From the NCBI RefSeq assembly GCF_030272615.1, contig NC_081407.1:151797048-151861047 (forward strand): DNA of 64,000 nt, in the 5' to 3' direction. Shown in pieces: positions 47,314 through 59,500 of this stretch. The notes beneath the pieces were generated by a model. That model was not told where the DNA came from. It made no database searches and saw only the letters and a program-made list of their open reading frames with translations. A program made the translations under genes and the position numbers. Each line of letters opens with the position of its first letter. Positions within the stretch are counted from its first letter, which is position 1. Source of the stretch: Cryptomeria japonica. Taxonomy: Eukaryota > Streptophyta > Pinopsida > Cupressales > Cupressaceae.

Positions 47314-49512
47314 TTGCATACTTTCCTTTGAGCAACATTGCATATTTTTCATTTACAAGTTTCACCTTTCTACAAACTTAGTGGCAGGGTCGGGCGGAGG
47401 TTGCTCGAGGGTGGTGCTCTGGCAGTGCTCTGGTGGCGAAGCAGCGGTCAGGCGGAGGTGGCCCAGGGGCGGTTCTATAGCGGCACTCCAGTGGCGGAGC
47501 AGCGGTCAGGCGGGCAGAGGTGGCCATGGGTGGAGTAGAGGCGGCAGCAGAGGCAGTCGAGCAAAGCAGAGGCGGTTGGCGAGACCGGGAAGCGCCAACG
47601 GGTGGAGGTTGGCGGGGCAAGGAGAGGTCAGTGGTGGCGGGGGCCGGCGGGGCCTGGTCTGATAGGGCCAAAGGGCCAGCAGTAGGACCACGGGGCCCCA
47701 CGATACCTTGCGTACTATGAGGAAACCCCCAAAAAAAAATTGTTTTGTTTTTTTGAAAAAAACTTGCCAAAGGTTTTTTTGATTTGATTTTTTGTTTTTT
47801 TGATTTTTTTCAAAGAATCAAATTTCAGCCTGCATGCCATAAAAAGGCAAAAAAAAAATTCTCGAACTGTGTGTCAAGGTCATACGGCCTACTACATAAA
47901 AAAAAATATACCCCCAGAGGCTCAGGAGTCAAAAGTGGTCAAATTTTAAATGGCCATAGGGGTTTTTGGACCTTCTGAGCACAATGGTGAGGTCTGTTTA
48001 GACCCAAAGTGCTCAAAAAAAGGGCTATCCCTAGGTGCACAAAAAAAACTTCTGAAAATACCTCAGATCTACTTCCAATGCAAAAAACTCAAAGCAAGAA
48101 TACATAGTTGCATATTTGAAGCTCTAATACCATGTGAGAGTTGAGAAATACAACACCATGAGAGCCCAAATGATCTCTACAAGCTGAAGAAACCTGTTAC
48201 AAGGAGAAGAAAGGAAGAAATAGAGAAAAACCAAAATACAAGAAAAATGCTCAAAAAGATGAAAGCCTGTATTCACAAAAATGTGTAATAGAATAATACA
48301 AAGAAAAGAATTTAACCTCTAATAGGTCAAGAAACCCTAGGCTTGCACATAATAATTAATAAAAGATTTAATTATTATGCACCTAATGTTAGCTTAAGTG
48401 TAAAAGAGATAAAGGAGAACTTAATTAATTAAACAAATGTCATTTAATTAATCAAGTAAAGACCCGATTACTCTAACAAATTCTTTAAAAACCCTAGTTT
48501 TTAAAATTAAAATTGAACTTGTGATTTGTAAAAGATTGCTTGTGGTTATCTTAGATCTGAAAATTGTTTTGTTTGTCAAATTCAATTTCCTCATTGTCTT
48601 GTTCAATTTGCACTTAAAATTTACAAAATTAAGAGGTTACTTGTTAAAACCCTAATTTTCAAAAATCATCTTGAACTTGTGTACAAAATTGGATTTCCAT
48701 TTAATTTTCAGATTTCTCATTGTTCTTAGATTTGTTTTCAATTCTACAATTAAAATTTTCAATTTCCCCTCTTTTTCCCCAAAATTCAAATTTAAAAATT
48801 AAGTGGTTAGGTCATCAAGCCCTAATTTTTAAAATTAATTGGATTTTGTGTGAATTTCAAATCAATTTCAGTTACATTCAGATTTATAAACATTTTTCAA
48901 GGTGTCCCTATCAATTAGGTTTGACCATTTTCAAAATTACAATTCAATTCCTCTTTTTGTTCAAAACCCTAATAGGGTCCTATTTTCACCTTTGTGCCTT
49001 CATTTCGCCCATCTAGAGATCATAAAATTTGCCAATTTTTTTGGGGTTATCTTTAAAATCATCATAATATCCATCCCTGAAAATTTCAAAGAAAGTTGGT
49101 CGGACCATGTGCGTTCCCGCCGCGGTCCTCAGCTTTTTTCCCAAAATTTTGAGAGACTATTATGACTGTATTTAATAGCCTAAATCCAGAAGTTGGGCTA
49201 ATTTTATCAATTTTTTATCCCTCTAGAATTGGAAATACCTTCAAAATTCAACATTTCCACTTTCGAGAATTTTTTTAAAATTAAGAGGTTAATTTTAGCC
49301 TACCCTAATTTAAAAATTTCTAATTTTAAAATTAAGTGGTCTTCCCTTGGCCCTAATTTTAAAATTCCAATTTCCTTTCATGTTTTGAAATTGTGTCATC
49401 CTCTTCCTCCAACAAATTTCAAATTGTGTAATCATTATTTCCTTCCTTTTTGCATTACTCAATTTTGTAAGCTTTGTCTCACAATTCAAAAGTCAAATTT
49501 TCCCTCTAGTGC
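47314..49512. other. G3 leader region
   Basis: Apart from J (47385-48478), this is a very AT-rich leader with many CCCTAATTTTTAAAATT-type phrases, repeated at about 48490, 48650, 48820, 49310 and 49355. The same phrases occur in the shorter G2 leader (43020-43250). No ORF of interest. A GGACCATGTGCGTTCC phrase near 49102 resembles part of the G and H LTRs. Confidence 0.55.
47385..48478 (-). mobile_element. J: 5' part of a copia-type element (LTR plus leader) in the G3 leader
   Basis: On minus: LTR 48478-48133 (346 bp, starting TGTTAGAGTAATCGGG, ending CTCTCACA), primer site 48121-48132 (TGGTATTAGAGC), then a leader ending in a GC-rich stretch (47385-47700). Comparison with the G2 leader shows G sequence up to CAAACTTAGTGG (about 47384) and again from about 48479, so this block is foreign to G. 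No second LTR or target duplication is seen. The GC-rich part can be read as Pro/Ala/Arg-rich on minus, but nothing supports a real protein. Confidence 0.7.
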
Positions 49513-52500
49513 ATGAGTTTTACCACTATTAGTCCTACCTATCCCTATTAGACGAAGCATCAGAATTAAGGCTTCCCAAGGTTTAATTACCGAGGAGATG
49601 GAGCCTAATTTGGGTGACTTCTTTCATGAGGATCATGCTAATTCTTCTCATCCTAATCATGTGCCTATTAACCCCATTGATGGATCTCATGATGAAGAAG
49701 AAGGTTTAACTAGGGTTTCTTTAGATCAACTTTCTACATTAGACAATCAATTTGACAGTTTTCAACAACGGATGTCCCAAGAATACCCTAATAGTGAAGC
49801 TCTTCCATTAATTGAAGGTCTTAAGCACATGCTTCAAAGTGATAAGAATGGAATTGATATATTGTGTGGCATTGCACATATTGTTGATTCTAATGTCATG
49901 CATATCAAGAGTTGTGTCGAAAACCTAGGATATTCACAACCTTCAACACAAATCAATTCCTCTATTCCTTTGACCAATTCCATGACTAGTATTCCTACTT
50001 TCACATCTAACATCTTGGCTACTTCAACTCAAAATTTCATTCCTACAACCATAGGTCATGGGGTAAATCCCTCTTCTTCATTTAATCCTCCATCGATACA
50101 TATGTCTTCCATGAGTATTCCTATTATTCCTTGACCAGCCAGTGTGACACAAGGGGGAAATTCCTTCAATAACTTTATTCCTTCTTTAAGTGTCCCTTTT
50201 CCTACCCAATCATCACCAATGCCTACTTATCATAATGCCCCAAGTCCATGCCTTCTTTCAACAACATCACACCACCTTCTCAATCACCTATGTCTAACAT
50301 GAATTCTTCTACCAAAATGATAATTAACAATCTTGCTCAAACGGTGTCTTCTTTACAACAACAAATTGCTTCCATGAGTCAATCCAAGTTTAGTGTGCCC
50401 ACCTTTGATGTTGCGAGCCCACTTTCTCTTGATATTGTTAAAGTCATCCCACCTAAACATGTTGAGATCCCTCAATTGGAACTCTATAATGGAAAAAGTG
50501 ATCCTCTTATACATGTCAAAACATTTCAAATCTTGTGTATTGATTTTGCTTACGATCAAAGATTGCTTGCAAAATTGTTTACAAGAACACTAAGAGATAA
50601 GGCCTTATAGTGGTATTGCTCTATGCCTTCTTATTCTATCACTTCCTTTCAACAATTAGCAAATGCTTTCATCCAACAATTTCAAAATAACATTGGTCCT
50701 AAAATCACTTTGACTGATTTAATGCATTGTAAACAAGGTGTTAAAGAAAAAGTGACTGATTTCATTGGTATATATAAGAATTTGTTTGCTCATATTTCTT
50801 TTTGTGTGCCTAATTATGATATTCAAAGAATTTTTATTTCTAATTTACAAAATATATCAGGGAGAAACTTCTTTTGTCTGAGTTTACTTCCTTTCCACAG
50901 TTGTGCGCAACACTCCATAATTATAAAGTAGTTGTGAGTCAAATGGAGCAATCCACTCCTATGGCTTCGAGTGATAAGGGGGAGAGTGTTCAACAACCAT
51001 TTTTGAAGTTCAAACCAACAAAAAGCTTCATCAAGTTCAATGATCCAATCAACAACAACTATGAGAATGCTACAACAAGTGTTCCTCCTATTTCTAAATT
51101 TTTCCAAAGAGAAAGATAGTTTACTCCTTTGAATGAATCTTTGCATAGTATTATGTCTCAGTTATTGCATAGAAATTTTATCAGATATCCTCCTATAAAA
51201 CAATTTGATCCTTCCAAACTTGCATCTTCTTATTTTGATAACAATTCCTTTTGCCAATTTCATCATCAACCTGGTCATCATAATGAGATGTATTGCATTG
51301 AAAAATAAGGTTCAAGACTTTATTGATAATAATACTATATCTATGGCAGTTATGAATGATAAAGGGAATAAATCAGTTGCTCCTCCTGATCAAAATCTTA
51401 AGATTTTCATTGATCCCTTTCTATCTCATACCTCTAACGTTATTGATATTGTGCCTAATTCTCTCACTTCTGAAGCATTCATCTGTATGGCTCCAAAATT
51501 GGTTAATATGGTAGAAACACAAGATACGCCTAAGGATCCTTTTATTACATTTGACCCTAGTGAGACCATTAGAGCACCCGATGGCCCTTTATACATAGTT
51601 GCAAAGGTTAAGGATATCCCTTGCCATGGTGCCCTGATTGATCCCTCTTGCATGGTTAATGTCATAACTGAAGAGTATCTTTTCACTTTAAGATTGCATA
51701 AACCAGTATATGATGCTTCCAATGTAGTTGTGAAGTTATTTGATGGCTTCTCTTGTCCTACCATTGGTTCTATCACCCTTCCTGTTGAAGTTCATGCTAA
51801 ATCCATGGATGTTGACTTTGTTATCATACCTTCTTCTGAGAAATTCCATGTGAAGTTGGGCTATCCTTGGCTATCTTCCATGAAGGCTTTTGCTTCTCCA
51901 ATCCATAAGTGTCTTATATTTCCACACAATGGATGCATCAGAATCATGAACCATAGCTTATTTTGTCCATCTGAAAGAAGCCTCGGTGTTCCTATTGATC
52001 TATTTTGGCCTAAACAACTTCAATCTCTTCCATCAAGGAGTGATTCTCTTTTTTAGTCTTATCAAAAATGGAAGAACGATATGATCTTATCCTTAAGTCA
52101 ACCTATATCACCAACACTTCGCATTCCTATTATTCTTCAAGATAAGATTCTTCCCCTCTCGAATAGAATCAATCTCCCTCCTAAGGAAAATTTTGCACCT
52201 ATCCCTATGGATGTGACTTTACCTTCTCTTAAGGAGAACAACAATATTCCTCCTAAGGTTAGACCTATACCTCCTCCTCATGATGGACCCGATCTCCTTC
52301 CTACACCTAATATTCCTCCTTTCTATGGTGTAGTTCCACCTCCTTCCTCTTATCGAGAGAAGAGGCTTGCTTCTCCTATTGTTCAACCAAAAAGACCTCA
52401 ACCCAAACCTTCAACTATCAAGGAGAGAACCATTCCTACTTTTTCAAGTGTTCCTCCTTCTTAGCCTTCCACTAAGAAGAGATAGAATCATTGTGCAAGA

Positions 52501-52986
52501 AAAAACTGACAAAGAGGTCATGTTCGAGCTCATGAAGCTATCCCTCAAAATACTCAATCTCCTCAGACTCCAATAGTAAACATGATTCCCTTTTCTCCTA
52601 AGCAAGATGTTCAACCAACATCTCCAGATCATAAGTTGCATAAAAAATGTGATGGTTTTACTCCCATTCATGTTCTTAATCCTCTTGCTTTAAACTTTCA
52701 TGAAGAAATGGGTGAAAATGTTATTCATAATGGTAATAGAACTCCTAATGGTTCTGATAGTGAGTATGAGTATGTTGATGTGGACAAACATTTATCAGAT
52801 GAGTTTTCACAAACTTTAATCCTAGCTCCTAAAATAGAACAAAGTGACTTACAACATGAGCATAGTCCTTATTTGGATCTTGTGATAGCTCCATATGATG
52901 TGCTCGATATCACTCCTTTGGCATGTTGCTTGCCTTCTCTAAAAAGTGATCAGAAAGATTGGGAGGCGGATGTCGTGCTAGATTAG
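49513..52986 (+). pseudogene. G3 gag/retropepsin-like polyprotein
   Basis: Starts MSFTT (49513), with an early frameshift before MEPNLGDFFHEDH. Blocks: IPTFTSNILATSTQN, KMIINNLAQTVSSLQQQIA, LYNGKSDPLIHVKTFQ, DKAL-stop-WYCSMPSYSITSFQQL (gypsy gag), CQFHHQPGHH (degenerate CCHC-like), LYIVAKVKDIPCHGALIDPS (retropepsin-like; D-P-S instead of D-[ST]-G), FHVKLGYPWLSSM, Pro-rich PPPHDGPDLLPTPNIPPF, end EADVVLD. About 1150 codons, mostly in one frame with stops. At two sites a TAG corresponds to CAA (Gln) in G2. It lacks the rest of pol. Confidence 0.82.
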
Positions 52987-53735
52987 TGACACTAGCACTG
53001 TAGATCTCTCTCTCTTCTTTCTTTCTCTTTTAGTGACCATTCTTCTATGTGTATCCTTGTTCTTCTATTGTTCCCTTAATGTCTACTTGGGGATGATGCA
53101 AAACATTGAGATCTTCTCTTGGTCTCTTTCATGTTGACTCAAAAGACATCCTCTCTTCCCTGTCTTCTAAGGTAGTGTCCTTCTTTTGGAAATAAAGATT
53201 ATTATATGCATATTCATACATGAAATACATGAGTTATCATAAATCGTACTGACCTCGAGGAAAGTGACACTACCTTGTGTATTGTGTTCATTATCCTTGA
53301 GTTTATACCTTGATTGGGGGCTAAATCCTTGCGATAACATGCTCCCTCTCTTCTCTTTCTCTTGGGTGTATCCTACCTTAAAGAAATCACTCCCGAAAAG
53401 GCATGTGCGATCACTTTAATGTGGGGGCATACACTCCACTCATTCTTTCCTTCTTGTGATACTCAGAATTACTTAGCAAACTTTGTTTTGCTTTGTAATC
53501 TTTTTATCCTTGCTTTCATGACTCATAGTGAAGGGAACTTTGCTACTTGCAGTCATGGTTCTCCACTTCTCGATCTTCCCTTTTACTTTTTAATTGAAGT
53601 CGTAAGATCCTAAGTCTATTAGGGGTTTGGCGCATCTTGCCTCCTTGACGTGGTAAAAGTCTTTCAATCTTGTTTCCTTGTACTTTACCAGTAGTATTGG
53701 CATATACTTATACTCCCGCTAAAGTGGGGGATAAA
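52987..53735 (+). other. G3 3' untranslated region and polypurine tract
   Basis: Pyrimidine-rich non-coding sequence after the ORF stop, homologous in reverse to 37627-38361 of G2 (shared CTCGATCTTCCCTTTTA and GGGGCATACACTCC phrases). It ends in the polypurine tract AAAGTGGGGGATAAA. Confidence 0.75.
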
Positions 53736-54997
53736 TGTAATGTCATAAAATTGCGACCCTAGCAATTTATGACTGCATTAGAGTCCTCACGCATGCAAAC
53801 TCAAATCTTCTAGCTTGATCAGAGTCTAGAGAGTACTCGGCTTGCGAAAACAGCTTCTTCCTTGGCCTCTGCATCACCCTGTCTACATTATGCCCTAGAG
53901 AAAAGGGTAGGATAGGGGCGTGGTGCCACTGTCCCCCCTTGGACAGGAGAATGGCACCCTTATCCTCTCAGGACAGGGGTCAGGCACCCCTATCCCTACC
54001 CTATTTTAGGGCAGGACCCTTCCTAGAGCATGCCTTGTGGGTTGTGTCTTGGGCAGGAAACCTCCCCGATGTCGGACCATGATGAAATTCAAATCCTTCA
54101 AACATGTATATAAGGGGGCATTCACTCTCTCATTTTCATAAGTTGGATAGGTTGAAGCTGGAGAGATTCAAGTTGCATAAGCGATCAAGCATTCAAGCAT
54201 TCAAGCATTCTTTTCCAACATTGAACATTCTCAAGTCTCCCCTCAAGGCTAGGTGTTGCATTCAAGTCAAGGATTCAACCATTGAAGAGGAGATCCCTTT
54301 CAACATTCAATTCCACATAAACATTTCTATCAACATTTCTACTACAACCTCCCTTGAGGTGATTTACAATTCAATCTTTCATTTACATCTGCTTGCAAGT
54401 ACTTTCTTTCATTACTTGGTTAATTCCAAAACTGGGGTTTGAACTAAAGGCAAACCCCCAATCCCAACACATTTCCCTCTCTTTTCTATGTGTAGGTTGC
54501 AGGTGCATAGCTGTATTTTTGGATTCGAGCTTCATTTGCAAAGGCAAAAAAACCTTTTTCGTTTCATGGATTTTTTTCAAAGGACCGTGTACATTCCCGC
54601 CACGGTCCAAGCAACATGGTCCAAGCAACTTTTCGTCAAATTTGCATGGCGACTTCGTCTAAACATTTTACTGCCAAATCTAGGTGCACGGCTTCATCCC
54701 ATATTCTGATCTCAAGTTATAATCAATTCTTTATCACTTTTGCACTACATAATTCAATCAATTCCTTTCCATTTGAAACAAGGAAGAAGGGATCATCCTA
54801 ACATTCTCAATTCATTCAGAATTTAATTTATCATCTTTGTGTAGAGATTGAATCTAGTGAATTATCTCATCCCTTATCTTCCTAATGAAATGGTGAAAAG
54901 TGCTTGAAGGATAATCAATAGTGAAACTCTCATCTCTCTTTGAGGGAAAGGGTAGTTTTCCTCTTGATCTATCACTCACCATTTTCCCACCATTACA
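53736..54997 (+). repeat. G3 3' LTR
   Basis: 1262 bp, TGTAATGTCATAAAATTG to CCCACCATTACA, about 74 bp longer than the 5' LTR. Part of the difference is one extra unit of the GGACAGG...CACCCTTATCC repeat (53930-53995). The TATA box TATATAAGG is at 54107-54115. Confidence 0.9.
54107..54115 (+). promoter_or_regulatory. G-family LTR TATA box
   Basis: TATATAAGG in the 3' LTR of G3, followed by CATTCACTCTCTC. The equivalent is TATTTAAGG at 46447 in the 5' LTR and TATATAAG (minus) at 44199-44206 in G2. Its conserved position suggests the LTR core promoter. Confidence 0.55.
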
Positions 54998-56534
54998 CCT
55001 CCCCACAGTCAGATAATACTTTTGTTGTAAGTATGTGATTACAATAATGAGGGGCCTGTAGATGCAATAAGGCCAACATCCTAGAGCACACTACTCATCA
55101 CAAAAGGAGCCTCACTGACTATAGAAAACATCGGACTACAATCTGGAATGAAGAATGAACTACAAAGATAGCATCTCCTATGCCTGAGTACAATTCTGGT
55201 TAAGCTCAGTACTAAAGGCCTTAAACCTCATCCACAAACCCAATTCAATCACCTATGATTGACCAAAACCTCTACATATGATTACAACATTATTCGCACA
55301 AAAATAATCCTATAACCATAATCCCATATGCCCATCTACCCATGATCTACAAAGAGATCTTACATCATATTTATACCAACCCGGGACCTAAATAATTAGG
55401 TCGGCTACCTAAAAGATAATACATAAATTCATAACATAAAGCCGCAATCCAATGATCAACCAAGTCGGCTTACGCCGAAAACAATGTAAACCAATCATTA
55501 AATCCCGCTGGTAACGCATCAGGAACATCCTCCAGCACGTTACATAATCCGGTCCATAACCTAGATAACACTAGACCCAAAATAGGTTGCCATAAACCAA
55601 ATCCAACACCACTGATCAATAGGAACACAAACATGATAACCATCAGCATCCTGATAACCATCTAGAAGCCACACCAACACCACTTATCACGTGCATCAAA
55701 ATATCTTCAACGAAGCTTTCCTGGTGAAACCATTACCGATGACCAAAAGGATTACTAGAGAAAATGATAGTATCTGAGTCATCAAATCTCGAACCAATTG
55801 ATTGGGATATGCATCTGAATAGAATGAATAGATCCAAATCAATTCCACAAACCAAAGCATACTGGAGCATATCGGATCAATATCATAATCCAACCACTCT
55901 ATCGGAACCAACCGGAAATCGGTAAACAACCAAAATAGTCGGTGTTTCCATCAATGAAAATACATCAATGAAACACAATCAATTCCTCCAAATTGCCAAC
56001 ACTTTGTATATTCCCAAGAAATTCATTCTTTTATTGTGCCAAAACATAATACAAACACTTCACGTGGTTTTAGCCACGTCATCACCAACTTACAAACATA
56101 ATGTAATACACCACCAAACTCAAAATTATTATTGGTTATAAGAATTGAATATCGGTTCTTAAACCCTATATAAAATACAACAGAAATCATAAACATGATT
56201 TCTGGTAATTGAAGCATGAGGCAGTTCTGATCAAAGATACATTACAATGATACAAATACATATTCCAAACCTCAACACTTGACTCATCACCAATTGCTAA
56301 AACCAATCAAAACATTTCCACATTTATCGGTTAAGATCCTAATTCCCAGTTCACTGTCTTTATTACCAGTAGACCAAAAAAGACTTAGATGACAAAATAA
56401 ATATGAAAAACATAGTTGCCACATAGTCATTAAGCCAATAATCTCAATCTCTTCATCACTATATCATTACCAACAATCCTTTATTGGTTCTTCAACATTC
56501 TCCATCAACATCAGTTATGCCAATCATGCCAACA

Positions 56535-59500
56535 TATTGAAATCTACCTTTAGATCCTTAAACATTTACTTCATCCATAGAAAGTGTGTACAACTAGTAG
56601 CAACAACAACATATGCAACTTCAGCAGTAGATAAAGAAGTACATGATTGTTTCCTTCTGATCCATGAAATAAGTTTCTTTCCAAGAAAGAAAGCTCCACC
56701 AGATGTGCTTTTCTGGCCATCTATAACTCCAGCCCAATCTGCATCTATATATGCACATAATGTAAAGTCATCATCTTTAGGATACCACAAACCATATTCA
56801 GTTATTCCTTGTAAATATCTGAAAATCCTTTTCACTGCACTCTCATGATTCTCTCTAGGATCACTATGATATCTTGATACAATACAAACAATATTCATTA
56901 TATCCGATCTAGTCTGAGTCAAATATAACAGAGGTCCAATCATAGATTTGTACCTGGTAGGATTTACTAGAGCTGATACATCTTTCTTTGTCAGTTTCTC
57001 ACTTGTAACCATAGGAGTACCAATTAGTTTAGAATTTTCCATACCAAATTTCTTCAACAGCTCTCTAGCATACTCAGTTTGACAGATGAAAATACCTTTA
57101 TCAGTCTGATTAATTTGCAAACCTAAGAAAGATATCATTTCTCCAATCATAGACATCTCAAATTCATTCTTAATATTATCAGAGAATTCCATACATAAAT
57201 TTTCCTCACCTCCAAAAATGATATCATCCACAAAGACCTCAATATCAATATGTTATCATTAGTGATTTTATAATAGAAATTATTGTTAGCATTACCTTTA
57301 GTGAAACCAAGCTTCAAAATATATTTATCCAATCTAGCATACCAAGCTCTAGGTGCTTGCTTCAAACCATATAAAGCTTTCCTCAATCTGCAAACCATGT
57401 TATTGTCATCAGAAAGAGAAAATCCATCAGGTTGCTCAATGTAGACTTCCTCTTCAAGATCTCCATTTAGAAATGCACACTTAACATCCATCTGATAAAC
57501 CTTGTATTTCTTATGGGCAGCATAAGCAAGAAATAATCTCACAACTTCAATCCTAGCTACCGGAGAAAAAGTTTCATCATAATCAATTCCTTCCTTTTGA
57601 GAATATCCTTTACATACCAATCTATCCTTCTTCCTCACAACTTGTCCATCTTCATTCAATTTATTCCTAAAAAACCCATTTAGTTCCAATAACATTCTTA
57701 TTTTTAGGTTGGGGAACTAAAGTCCATGTGTTGTTTTTTTCTATCCGATCCAATTCCTCTTCCATGTCTTTCATCCAACATTCATCCTTACATGCATCAT
57801 CTACTGATGTCAGTTCAATTTGAGAAATTAAACATACCTCTTCAACTGCCAATCTTCTCCTTGTCATTACTCCTTTGCTTTTGTCTCCAATGATCTGATT
57901 TTCTGAATGATTCAACCTTACATACCTAGGAGTCTTCTCACTTTTTGTTTCTCTGATCTGATCTTCAATTACTATTGAATTTTCTGATACTGCCGGAATA
58001 ACTGGTTCAACATTATGTTCTGATATAAGTGTTATTGGTTTATTTATGATCATTTCCACTTCCGGTTCTCTCTCATAAGTTCTAATTTGACCTTTGTACT
58101 GCTCATCCACCTTGACATTAGCACTTTCCATAATTCTCTACAATCTTTTGTTATAACATCTATATGCCTTTATTTTATTTTAATAACCAATAAATATTCC
58201 TTCATCACATATAGGATCAAACTTTCCAATGGAATCATCTCTTTTGATATAACATTTACTACCAAAGATTCTGAAATACTTAACTCTAGGTGTATGACCA
58301 AACCATAACTCATAAGGTGTCTTACTGGTGTCTCCTTTGATATAAACTTTGTTGAATGTGTAGACCGTCATGCTCACGGCTTCTCTCCAATAGATATGTG
58401 GTAAATTAGCTTCCATCATCATAGATCTAGCTGCATCCAAGATAGTTCTATTATTTCTTTCCACAGCACCATTCTACTGAGGTGTTCGCGGTGAAGACAA
58501 TTGTCTCCTTATCCCATGTTTCTCACAATAAATGTTAAATTCATCGGATGTGAATTCACCACCTTGATCGTATCTTAAGCATTTGATCTTCAATCCTATC
58601 TCTGTCTCAGTCATAGCTTTAAAGTTCTTGAATTTTTCAAAGGCTCAAGATTTCTCCCTTAGAAAAGTAACCCACAACATTCTAGAATAGTAATCAATGA
58701 TTAGCATGAAATATCTATCACCCTGAAAACTTCTTATTCTAGTAGGACCACATAAATCAATATGAACAATATCAAGAACATCATTATATTTGTCTTGAAT
58801 ACTCTTAAAAGAATTTGACTTTCTTTCCCATTTGGCATTCCTTACATACCCGATTATGAGGCTTCACAATCTTAGGTATATCTCTCACTACCTTAGTTGA
58901 ACTGATCTTTACAATGCAATCAAAATTCACATGACACAACTTCTTATGCCATAGCGAACTCTCATCAATATTTACAATCAAACATGTCTTCTCACCGGAG
59001 TTCATATGAAATATGTTACATCTAGTCTGAGTACCGGCTGCAATCTCCAATCGAGATCTGTTAATGATTTTGCATTTTCCATCCTTGAACTATAATTGAA
59101 ATCCCTTATCCACCAAATTTCCTACACTCAAAATATTATTCCTAAAACCTTCAACATAATAAACATTATTATTGTTATGCTTACCATCCAATGATATAGT
59201 TCATCTTCCTTTGATCATGCATGCTTTGTCATCTCCAAATCTGTCTAGACCACCATCAAATTATTGCAAAGATAGAAACTTCCTTTTATCTCCAGTCATA
59301 TGATGTGAACATCCACTATCAACCACCCATTCATCCTTGTCTTCAACTTTAGTAGCAAGGGCCTTCTCTTCATTATGAATGAAAGGTTCTGGAGCATCTT
59401 CCTTGATAGCCAAGAATACCCATTCCTTTCCATTGCTAGATCCACTAGATGAATATTTTGTCAGTTTATCATCAGAATAATTAGTTACACCTTCCTCATC

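Larger units (their letters stand above)
46107..54997 (+). mobile_element. G3: gypsy-like gag-protease-only LTR element nested in A2
   Basis: Plus strand: 5' LTR 46107-47294, primer site 47295-47313, a long leader with fragment J, gag/protease pseudogene 49513-52986, polypurine tract AAAGTGGGGGATAAA (53721-53735), 3' LTR 53736-54997. Flanks cctat (46102-46106) and cctcc (54998-55002) match the uninterrupted A LTR (GCCTACCCACAG at about 30992), so they are a target duplication with one change on each side. No reverse transcriptase or integrase is present between the ORF and the polypurine tract. Confidence 0.88.
45838..56001 (-). mobile_element. A2: A-family solo LTR inside the B1 5' LTR, interrupted by G3
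   Basis: TGTTAGATAGC (45838) to AATTGCCAACA (56001) on plus. Left piece 45838-46106, right piece 55003-56001, about 1.27 kb together. Flanks CTTCA (45833-45837) and CTTTG (56002-56006) are a 5-bp duplication that has suffered transitions; the intact B1 LTR at 34470 reads CTTCACACATTCCC. No A-family internal sequence is present, so it is a solo LTR. Hairpin arms GACAACTGA (45863-45871) and TCAGTTGTC (45887-45895). The TATA candidate is at 55367-55375. Confidence 0.85.
33521..56534 (-). mobile_element. B1: copia-type LTR element nested in A1
   Basis: Minus strand: 3' LTR 33521-35037, pol remains 35398-37222, G2 insertion 37223-44524, gag fragment 44525-44882, primer site 44938-44949, 5' LTR 44952-56534 (broken by A2 and G3). 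Target duplicates are cattg (33516-33520) and tattg (56535-56539), and both sides rejoin the A1 RNase H frame. Much of gag, protease and the reverse transcriptase N-terminal half is missing, so the copy is dead. Confidence 0.87.
44952..56534 (-). repeat. B1 5' LTR, interrupted by A2 and G3
   Basis: Two pieces, 44952-45837 and 56002-56534, together about 1.42 kb and matching 33521-35037. Hairpin arms GTTAATATTGA (44972-44982) and TCAATATTAAC (44995-45005) form eleven perfect pairs. It ends CATGCCAACA, followed by the target duplicate tattg. Confidence 0.87.

Noticed and set aside
47378-47770. 130-codon Pro/Ala-rich minus ORF
   Set aside because: It reflects the GC-rich leader of fragment J; the overlapping frames on both strands are equally open.
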